Positions 1-4,935 of a stretch of DNA of 5,160 bases are shown one piece after another (position 1 is the first letter of the stretch; each line of letters begins with the position of its first letter). This DNA is from Thermoplasmata archaeon. Its GTDB lineage: Archaea > Thermoplasmatota > Thermoplasmata > RBG-16-68-12 > JAGMCJ01. Below the pieces are notes generated by a model that worked only from the letters and a program-made list of their open reading frames with translations, was not told the DNA's origin and ran no database searches. The position numbers and the translations under genes are program-made. The stretch is taken from assembly GCA_023129265.1 (NCBI GenBank), contig JAGMCJ010000036.1, positions 1 through 5,160 of the forward strand. Reading direction: 5' to 3'.

Positions 1-132
1 TACGAGAGGGGGCTCATCCTGTTGCCTGCGGGCAAATCCGCGATCCGATACATCCCGGCCCTCAATATCACCGAAGATGAGCTCAATTCCGGTCTTGATG
101 TGCTCGAGAGTTGCATCAAGGACGTGTCCTAG
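1..132 (+). CDS. Class III (PLP-dependent) aminotransferase, C-terminal end only
   Basis: The frame is open from the first base and ends at TAG (130-132), giving 43 residues. The sequence contains RGLILLPAGK, then IRYIPALNIT and a final helix ending in ESCIKDVS. This is the C-terminal small-domain pattern of class III aminotransferases (4-aminobutyrate, acetylornithine and ornithine aminotransferase group): a Gly-Leu-Leu strand, a Gly-x-x-x-Ile-Arg strand, Pro-x-Leu-x-Ile and a closing helix. The arginine in IRY matches the conserved substrate-carboxylate or structural arginine of that strand in the family. The PLP lysine and most of the enzyme lie upstream of the window, so the substrate cannot be decided. 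The gene runs tail to tail into tiaS with no base between the two stop codons. Confidence 0.75.
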   Translation, partial: YERGLILLPAGKSAIRYIPALNITEDELNSGLDVLESCIKDVS

Positions 133-1458
133 TCAAGGGAGTGTCAGATCGTTCGCTTCAAGGCCCATCCTTGAGAGTGGTTTGCTCAGGTGTCTCCTCG
201 CGCAAACGGGTGGTTCACAGAGGCCCAGTTCCAATTGCCGCTTGACTTTCACGACCTTCGCCGAGCCTTCCTCGGCCTTCGTGTGACACTTCCTGCAGCG
301 GTAACCGGACTCCTTGCCGAGGGACTTCATCGACTTCCCGCACTTCGGACAGGTTGGATTGCTGGTCTTGCAGAGCCTCTCCTCGAGCCTCAGAATCTCG
401 ATCTTTTCCAGATTGATTGTCCTCGGCGAATCTCTCACGCTGCCGAAGACTCGGACCTCATCCCCCAGGCAGAGCCTCCTGCCGATGTCTCTGAACTGCT
501 TGGACGGCTCATACACGGTGCACTCGATCCTCCCTGAGCCGTCACCTATCTCGAAGACAACGTGACCCCCGACGAGATCTACGGGTTCCCTTGTGACTCT
601 TCCCGCAACGACGACAGACTCATACATCCCGATATCGGAGACGCGCTTTCTGATCAGGTGGTCGTCCGTTCCTTGATTCGTCAGAAAGAGATGCCATCTG
701 TCAATGTCCTCTGAGTCTATCATCTTCATAGCTTCCAGCAGCTCCTCTGGCTCATCTCCCCGGATTCCGAAAAGGACAGGGCAGGGGGAGTTTGGAGCAA
801 TGGCTACTCTCTCATTTGGATAGTCGTAGTTGTTGAAGGTGTGCTTGGTCTTCCTGTCCATTCCCTTCACGGATTCGTCCGAGATCCTCCGAGGAGATCC
901 CCATTTCGAGCGTTCTCTGTACGTGATGATCTCATAGGTCCGGTCCCTGGGTACCCAGGAGATCGCGGAGCAAGCACCGATCAGCCCTCTGCCATTCTTG
1001 TATTTCTTGACCTCGCCGAGGCCGGAGACCTGCTTCTCAACTTCCTGGCGGGTCACGAGTCCCCTCACTGCCCGCCAGTACAACGACGGACTGGGCTTCT
1101 TTTGCAGTACCGCGAAGGCAGGATTGGTCTTTTCCTCGTGGAAATGAGCGTTTGTCTCCATGATGTTGGACATCCGCTCGACCGCATCGTCTGGAAGGGA
1201 CCCAGGAAGCTCTCTCTCGAAGGCAAACACTGATGTTCCGGAGATCTCGCCCGCGTGGAGCCTCCTTCCGCCTCCGCGACCCATCCTGACACAGATGGCG
1301 CCATTACCTCGAGTCTTCCATGGTATGTTCGGATTCAATCGGACCAACCTGGGATATCCTATCAAGTCCAAACCGTCGAATTCACTGATGATCTCGGACA
1401 CGAGATACGTCGTGCACATCCCGGACAGGGAGTCCGTGTCATCGACGCCGATGTAGAT
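133..1458 (-). CDS. tiaS: tRNA(Ile2) 2-agmatinylcytidine synthetase TiaS, apparent ATC start
   Basis: TiaS uses ATP and agmatine to convert C34 of the CAU anticodon of tRNA-Ile2 into agmatidine, so that it reads AUA; it acts in the cytoplasm and is archaea-specific. The N-terminal kinase-like domain carries GVDDTDS (residues 4-10 when counted from the ATC at 1456-1458), followed directly by GMCTTYL, then GRGGGRR, FNNYD, GIRGD and the LTNQGTDDHL stretch. An OB fold follows at about 281-356 and a zinc ribbon at 370-391 (CPKC and CRKC). The length of 441 residues fits the family, which is about 420. The first canonical ATG (1417-1419) would remove the DDTDS motif. No ATG, GTG or TTG lies between the upstream in-frame stop (1522-1524) and that motif. 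A perfect GAGGTG site 5 nt before the ATC, the same spacing as in the gene at 1980-4562, points to ATC as the start position. The 3' end abuts the aminotransferase. Confidence 0.92.
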   Translation of the reverse strand: MYIGVDDTDSLSGMCTTYLVSEIISEFDGLDLIGYPRLVRLNPNIPWKTRGNGAICVRMGRGGGRRLHAGEISGTSVFAFERELPGSLPDDAVERMSNIMETNAHFHEEKTNPAFAVLQKKPSPSLYWRAVRGLVTRQEVEKQVSGLGEVKKYKNGRGLIGACSAISWVPRDRTYEIITYRERSKWGSPRRISDESVKGMDRKTKHTFNNYDYPNERVAIAPNSPCPVLFGIRGDEPEELLEAMKMIDSEDIDRWHLFLTNQGTDDHLIRKRVSDIGMYESVVVAGRVTREPVDLVGGHVVFEIGDGSGRIECTVYEPSKQFRDIGRRLCLGDEVRVFGSVRDSPRTINLEKIEILRLEERLCKTSNPTCPKCGKSMKSLGKESGYRCRKCHTKAEEGSAKVVKVKRQLELGLCEPPVCARRHLSKPLSRMGLEANDLTLP

Positions 1459-1463
1459 GTCAG

Positions 1464-1469
1464 CACCTC
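1464..1469 (-). promoter_or_regulatory. Shine-Dalgarno site of tiaS
   Basis: GAGGTG on the minus strand is a perfect match to the archaeal 16S 3' tail. It sits 5 nt before the ATC at 1456-1458. The same hexamer and spacing precede the TTG start of the gene at 1980-4562. This decides the tiaS start, because no canonical start codon lies at the right distance in frame. Confidence 0.7.
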
Positions 1470-1545
1470 GAGGAGGAAACCCCAGCCGCAGAAATAAGCC
1501 TTTAGGAGAAAACCGAAAGCTCTATCTACTGAGACCCCATATTAA

Positions 1546-1551
1546 GGGGAG
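1546..1551 (+). promoter_or_regulatory. Shine-Dalgarno site of the gene at 1558
   Basis: GGGGAG lies 6 nt before the ATG at 1558 and supports that start. Its first four bases can pair with CCCC at 1535-1538, forming a short 4-bp stem across an A/T-rich 7-nt loop. Confidence 0.55.
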
Positions 1552-1557
1552 AACTGA

Positions 1558-1977
1558 ATGCCAGTAAAGCATTTTGAGTTGTTGGCCGTCGAGGGGAAGA
1601 GATTCTTCAAGATGGGAGAGAAGCCGAGAAACGTCAGGATAGACCACAACAGCTCCGTGACCTCCATCGTGGAGAGAGGCAAGGATGAGGTTGTGATCGA
1701 CTTCCGGTTCATGGCGAACTACCAGGGTCTGGGTGTGATATCCATCGAAGGGAGTCTCGTGTTCGAGGGCGATGCGAAGGATATCGTGGTGCAGTGGAGG
1801 AACCAGAGAAAGATGCCTGACAAGGTGGCGACTGAAGTCCATCAGGCGATCATGAACAACTGCATCCCCGAAGCAGTCATAATCGCGAGGGACATAAGAC
1901 TGCCTCCACCGGTTCCGCTCCCCCCAATAAAATTCGGTGGAAAACCGAAGGAAAGCACTGGCGTAGAGGTTGCGTGA
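1558..1977 (+). CDS. Conserved archaeal-type protein of unknown function, possibly SecB-like
   Basis: This is a 139-residue soluble protein with no signal peptide or membrane segment. I do not firmly recognise it. Residues about 25-75 look like alternating beta strands (NVRIDHNSSVTSIV, EVVIDFRFMANYQ, GVISIEGSLVFEG). A helix around 88-110 (PDKVATEVHQAIMNNCIPEA) follows, and then a proline-rich strand, RLPPPVPLPPI. The order of curved beta sheet with an I-x-G-x-h strand, a long helix and a final Pro-Pro-x-x-Leu-Pro-x-I strand resembles SecB-fold proteins, of which small archaeal versions exist; this is an inference from pattern only. The start is supported by GGGGAG 6 nt upstream. The stop lies 2 nt from the stop of the convergent coiled-coil gene. 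It is read divergently from tiaS, which does not show a shared function. Its coding status is well supported; the functional guess is not. Confidence 0.8.
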   Translation: MPVKHFELLAVEGKRFFKMGEKPRNVRIDHNSSVTSIVERGKDEVVIDFRFMANYQGLGVISIEGSLVFEGDAKDIVVQWRNQRKMPDKVATEVHQAIMNNCIPEAVIIARDIRLPPPVPLPPIKFGGKPKESTGVEVA

Positions 1978-1979
1978 CG

Positions 1980-4562
1980 CTACTTGATGTGGTCCAGCGA
2001 GAAGGACCCGATGCTCACTCCATGCTTGCTGTACGTGTACTTTATCCATGCCCTTGACTGAACGTCACCGATACCCTTGACGCTCAGCAGGGACTTGAGC
2101 TGCTCGACCTTGAAGTCCAGCATGCCCTCCATCATGCTTCCTATCATCTGGATCTCCTGGTCCGTGTGCATGCCCTTCTCGATTATGTACAGTGCGACGG
2201 CCTTGTCCCTCTTCCTTCTTCCGGCGAAGGCCTGCAGGAACTTGAATATCGATGTCGGGTCCAGATATGCGATGAGGGTTGACACGGATCTGAAGACGAG
2301 CCTGTAGTACTTGTGGTTCTTGAGGAACTCCTTGCCCACCTTGTCCACTGCGCTCAGTATGGCCTTGTAGTCTGTCGGGTCCTCCAAGTAGGTGGTGTTC
2401 GGGTCCTCATCCACCTCGCCCATGCTCTTGGAGTAGGAATCCACGTACTTCACCAAACCCAGCTTCTCGTACTCCTCGTAGCCAGAGACGACGAAGCCCA
2501 TCTCGTCTCTTATGTCGGAGGGCATCTTCTCCGTGGTCACCCATATCGTCGGGATGCCCTTTTTCAGGGCCTCCGCCATGAATGCGTTGGCAACGACCTC
2601 CTTTCCCACAAACGGCGGCCCGTAGATGAGGATGTTGGAACCGAACGGTATTCCGCCCAGAAGCAGGTCATCGAGTCTCGGACTGCCCGTCTTGACCTTC
2701 TCGATTTTGAACTCGAGCATCCTCTCCTCTTCGCGGGCATCGATCTCTTCCCCTATCAGACCCTGTTCGCGCAGGCGAAGCTCTTCCATCTTGGCCTTCA
2801 GATACTTCTCCTTGGCCCTGACTTCGTCCTCCTTTCTCGCGATTTCCGTCTTGAGGGATTCGAGACGCTCTTTCATCTCATGCTCATCGATGCTGAGAGA
2901 GGATGCCTTCGCCTCCTCGACCTTTCTTCTCTCTGCTGCCAGTCTCTTCTCGCGGTAAAGAAGGTCTTCCTCTCTCCTGAGGAGCTCCTCTTCCTTGTAC
3001 GACAGGGGCTCCCTGACCTTCTGGAGCTCGTCTTCTTTCTCCCTGAGCTCTGTCTTGAGTCTGTCGATCTCTTCCTCTCGGAGGAGGATTGACTTCTCCT
3101 TTGTCTGAAGCTCCTTCTCCTTTTTCACCAGGACTTCATCTATCTCGGTTTCGGAGAGTTGCCGCAAATCCTGGCTGTCCTTCCTCAGCTTCTCCTCGAT
3201 CCTGTGTGTCTGAATCTCTTCCTCGAGATGGATGACCTTCTTCCTCAGCTCGTCCTCCTTCTCAAGGAACTCTTTCTCCTTCTCCCTCAGTTCGGCCTGA
3301 AGCCTCAGTTCCAGTTCGTGCTCGGCTGTTTCGCCAACAGGAGCCAGCTCTCCGTTCTTGACGGCTCGCTCGTAAGCTTCGAGCTGATCCTCTTTTGCCT
3401 TTATCTCGGCTTCCCTCTCAACGAGCATCAGTTCCTTCTCCTTGAGAGCCTTCTTGTCCTCAGGCAACTCATCCAGTTTTCCCTCCAGCTGGGACCTCAG
3501 GTTCTCCATCAACTTGTTTGTCTTTTCGAGCTCGATCTCGATTCTCTTCCGTTCCGAACTCTCCTTGGCAAGCCTATTCTTGGCGGCGATACCGCCGCCC
3601 CGAACCATTTGCTCCTTCATGTACTTGACAACGGCGGACGTTCCCTTCTTCAGGTGATTGATGTCCTCCTCGAGCTGCTTTCTCTTGCGGACCTCGGTCT
3701 GGAGGTTCTTGTTGAGTTCGGCGGTCTCTTCGATGAGCTTCATCGGGTCGAACTTGCCTGTGCGAACAGCGTCCAGTTCCTTCTCTATGATCTTCTTGAG
3801 TTCTCTGAGCTCGATTCCCATGCCTTCGACTTCATCTTCCTTGAGCTTGATATCATCCTCTCGATCGTCAAGAACCTGCTGTCTCTCAAGGAGCTCTTTG
3901 CTCTCAACGACCTCCCCGATTGGGGCCGCTCCAGACTCCCCAAGCCATTGCTCGAGCGCATCCTCCTCTCCGGTCAGCCACTTGCGCAGGGCCGACATGG
4001 TGGCATCGTCACCGTCGCCGGCTGCTTCGGCCGGGATCGGCTTCTTCTGCTCGGGCGGACTGCCACCGAGCCAGACGCCGAGAGCGTCGTCCGAGTCCCC
4101 GGACAGCCAGTCGGTCAGGGCCCCTGAATCCTGCTTCTCCTCCGTTGAGCCGGTGGATTCAGAGATGTTGTTCATGATCATTTCCGCCAGCTTCCCCCCA
4201 ATGCCATTGATGGCAGAGAGGTCCTCCAGTGTGGCGGATTTCAGGTCCTCCAGAGAGGAGTAGCCGTTGTCAAACAGGATTTCGGCTTTCGATTCACCGA
4301 CTCCCTTTATGTTTGAAAAAACCTTGACCGCTTCCTCTCTGGACGGACCCTCGGGCGCACTTGGATCGGCAACGGAAGAATCAGGAGTAGGCGCGGGGCT
4401 CCCAGGACCGGGATTTCCGGCCTTCGCTACGATGTCCTTGGATTCCGTTCCGCAAATGGTGCACTGACCCTGCGGGTTCATAGGACCTCCGCACACGGCG
4501 CAGACACCCGCTTCTGCAGAATCCTTTTTGGCACTAGCCTTCTTCTTCTCTTCGCTTGCCAA
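1980..4562 (-). CDS. Zinc ribbon / helix-hairpin-helix / coiled-coil protein with C-terminal RAD55/KaiC-like domain
   Basis: The protein has 860 residues and starts at TTG, with GAGGTG 5 nt upstream. Domain order: Lys/Glu-rich start; zinc ribbon with C21, C24, C34, C37; Pro-rich linker about 48-75; two helix-hairpin-helix motifs (IKGVGESKA at 85-93 and INGIGGKLA at 118-126); four W-L-x-G or W-L-G motifs with tryptophans 152, 164, 195 and 206; Glu/Lys/Arg-rich coiled coil about 216-615; RecA/KaiC-like domain about 617-860. In the last domain Walker A is GPPFVGKE (648-655), with Glu in place of the usual Thr/Ser. The strand expected to end in the Walker B Asp reads LVFRSVST, with R758 in that place. 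Helix-hairpin-helix motifs usually bind DNA without sequence specificity, and KaiC/RAD55-like domains usually bind ATP and oligomerise. Nucleic-acid tethering or scaffolding is therefore an inference. The role is unknown, there is no operon partner, and the protein is probably cytoplasmic. Confidence 0.9.
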   Translation of the reverse strand: MASEEKKKASAKKDSAEAGVCAVCGGPMNPQGQCTICGTESKDIVAKAGNPGPGSPAPTPDSSVADPSAPEGPSREEAVKVFSNIKGVGESKAEILFDNGYSSLEDLKSATLEDLSAINGIGGKLAEMIMNNISESTGSTEEKQDSGALTDWLSGDSDDALGVWLGGSPPEQKKPIPAEAAGDGDDATMSALRKWLTGEEDALEQWLGESGAAPIGEVVESKELLERQQVLDDREDDIKLKEDEVEGMGIELRELKKIIEKELDAVRTGKFDPMKLIEETAELNKNLQTEVRKRKQLEEDINHLKKGTSAVVKYMKEQMVRGGGIAAKNRLAKESSERKRIEIELEKTNKLMENLRSQLEGKLDELPEDKKALKEKELMLVEREAEIKAKEDQLEAYERAVKNGELAPVGETAEHELELRLQAELREKEKEFLEKEDELRKKVIHLEEEIQTHRIEEKLRKDSQDLRQLSETEIDEVLVKKEKELQTKEKSILLREEEIDRLKTELREKEDELQKVREPLSYKEEELLRREEDLLYREKRLAAERRKVEEAKASSLSIDEHEMKERLESLKTEIARKEDEVRAKEKYLKAKMEELRLREQGLIGEEIDAREEERMLEFKIEKVKTGSPRLDDLLLGGIPFGSNILIYGPPFVGKEVVANAFMAEALKKGIPTIWVTTEKMPSDIRDEMGFVVSGYEEYEKLGLVKYVDSYSKSMGEVDEDPNTTYLEDPTDYKAILSAVDKVGKEFLKNHKYYRLVFRSVSTLIAYLDPTSIFKFLQAFAGRRKRDKAVALYIIEKGMHTDQEIQMIGSMMEGMLDFKVEQLKSLLSVKGIGDVQSRAWIKYTYSKHGVSIGSFSLDHIK
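2598..2621 (-). other. Walker A motif codons of the KaiC-like domain
   Basis: These codons specify GPPFVGKE (residues 648-655). The lysine is present, but the residue after it is glutamate, where most P-loop ATPases have threonine or serine to help hold magnesium. Confidence 0.8.
3936..4118 (-). repeat. Four W-L motifs in two pairs within the coiled-coil protein
   Basis: Residues 149-209 hold two similar blocks, each with two W-L-(x)-G motifs: DWLSG and VWLGG with tryptophans at 152 and 164, then KWLTG and QWLGE with tryptophans at 195 and 206. The motifs within a block are 11-12 residues apart, separated by an acidic stretch and an Ala-Leu, and the blocks are joined by a Pro/Ala/Gly/Asp-rich linker. 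They look like short linear binding motifs or a duplicated amphipathic helix pair rather than a folded domain. Confidence 0.65.
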
Positions 4563-4567
4563 TCTTG

Positions 4568-4573
4568 CACCTC
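4568..4573 (-). promoter_or_regulatory. Shine-Dalgarno site deciding the TTG start of the coiled-coil gene
   Basis: GAGGTG on the minus strand lies 5 nt before TTG (4560-4562) and is a perfect match to the archaeal anti-Shine-Dalgarno sequence. It overlaps the 10-bp perfect palindrome CCTCTAGAGG at 4570-4579. Confidence 0.7.
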
Positions 4574-4583
4574 TAGAGGCGTT

Positions 4584-4605
4584 ATGGCGGCCACTGGCTC
4601 GCCAT
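4584..4605 (-). promoter_or_regulatory. Inverted repeat / hairpin in the leader of the coiled-coil gene
   Basis: ATGGCG (4584-4589) and CGCCAT (4600-4605) are perfect inverted repeats. Inside them GCC (4590-4592) pairs with GGC (4596-4598) around a 3-nt loop, with one unpaired base at 4599. The result is a 9-bp stem. It lies between the inferred transcription start (near 4615 on the minus strand) and the ribosome binding site. It could be an RNA hairpin in the 5' leader or a dyad operator; no T-tract follows it. Confidence 0.5.
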
Positions 4606-4638
4606 TCGTTGTCGACATATTGTATATTGGACCGACAC

Positions 4639-4646
4639 TATAAATA
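4639..4646 (-). promoter_or_regulatory. TATA box, probably for the coiled-coil gene
   Basis: The plus strand reads TATAAATA, so the minus strand reads TATTTATA. On the minus strand it is preceded by purine-rich GAAAG, which fits a TFB-recognition element. This orientation would put the transcription start near 4615, with a leader of about 53 nt before the TTG at 4562. It could also be read on the plus strand, but the flank there (CCGACAC) is a poor TFB site. Confidence 0.55.
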
Positions 4647-4682
4647 ACTTTCACAGAGGTTCTCCCAGCGCAAACACCAAGA

Positions 4683-4690
4683 TATAAATA
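4683..4690 (+). promoter_or_regulatory. TATA box, probably for the small gene at 4702-4935
   Basis: TATAAATA is preceded by the purine-rich CCAAGA, a fair TFB-recognition element. Usual archaeal spacing of about 25 nt would start transcription near 4710, which is past the ATG at 4702. This box therefore favours a downstream start at GTG 4750 or ATG 4765. Confidence 0.55.
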
Positions 4691-4701
4691 CGGAGAGTAT
4701 C

Positions 4702-4935
4702 ATGGCAAAAACCGGAAGTCATGCTGGGTTCCCTACCTTCAGTGAAAGGGTGGATGGGATAGTAATGGACAAGAAGATTCATCTGAAAATCGACAAGAAT
4801 GACCCGTCAATCACGCTGAAGGACGTCCTGGACAAGATACAGGAGATACAGGAAAAGAATCCGGAGCTCGAGGTGTTTTTTGATGGCGATGAGTACGCCG
4901 TATGCAGCCGACCGAGAAGGGAGGAGGTCAGCTAG
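4702..4935 (+). CDS. Small protein of unknown function
   Basis: The longest form has 77 residues. I do not recognise it. The part from MDKKIHLKIDKND onward looks like a compact alpha/beta fold: a short strand, a helix (LKDVLDKIQEIQEKNPE), a strand (LEVFFDGDEYAVCSR) and a charged tail. It has one cysteine and no signal peptide or membrane segment. The start is uncertain. ATG 4702 has GGAG about 6 nt upstream, but the TATAAATA at 4683-4690 would start the transcript after it. ATG 4765 gives 56 residues that begin exactly where the folded part begins, and the first 21 residues of the long form look like non-conserved filler. The longest form is given here for completeness. The stop TAG (4933-4935) shares the palindrome CTAG with the stop of the convergent gene. 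Confidence 0.7.
   Translation: MAKTGSHAGFPTFSERVDGIVMDKKIHLKIDKNDPSITLKDVLDKIQEIQEKNPELEVFFDGDEYAVCSRPRREEVS

Larger units (their letters stand above)
1459..1557. promoter_or_regulatory. Divergent promoter region between tiaS and the gene at 1558
   Basis: This 99-nt gap separates two genes read outward and must hold both promoters. Weak TATA-like candidates are AAATAA at 1492-1497 for the plus strand and TTAATAT on the minus strand at about 1539-1545 for tiaS. Neither is a strong match, so the individual boxes are tentative. A short inverted repeat (CCCC, 7 nt, GGGG) lies at 1535-1549 and includes part of the ribosome binding site of the plus-strand gene. Confidence 0.4.

Noticed and set aside
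841..1233. Open frame of 130 codons on the plus strand
   Set aside because: It lies opposite the well-supported TiaS kinase-like and ferredoxin-like regions. Composition and lack of motifs mark it as a shadow.
1464..1491. GTG at 1464-1466 or CTG codons at 1483-1485 and 1489-1491 as the tiaS start
   Set aside because: The GTG is out of frame with DDTDS and lies inside the Shine-Dalgarno site. The CTG codons are in frame but have no ribosome site and would add residues not seen in the family.
1522..2049. Open frame of 175 codons on the minus strand
   Set aside because: It covers the plus-strand gene at 1558-1977 and is rich in His, typical of a reverse shadow. The plus-strand gene has the ribosome site and a coherent fold pattern.
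2039..2081. VKGIGDVQSRA near the C-terminus of the coiled-coil protein as a third helix-hairpin-helix
   Set aside because: The spacing between the Gly-x-Gly hairpin and the Ala is longer than in the two true motifs, and a similar stretch followed by Trp-Ile-x-Tyr is expected in the tail of RAD55/KaiC-like archaeal domains.
2313..3092. Open frame of 259 codons on the plus strand
   Set aside because: It lies antisense to the coiled-coil protein and is Leu-rich because it mirrors the Glu/Lys codons. It has no domain signature and is a shadow frame.
2919..3480. DNA repeat array, because of recurring CTCCTT/TTCTCC words
   Set aside because: These come from heptad codons for Lys-Glu-x-Glu-Leu in the coiled coil. 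There are no constant repeats with spacers, so it is neither a CRISPR nor a tandem DNA repeat.
3159..4127. Open frame of 322 codons on the plus strand
   Set aside because: It is antisense to the same gene, with long Leu/Phe runs produced by reverse reading of GAG/AAG codons. No ribosome site or recognisable motif supports it.
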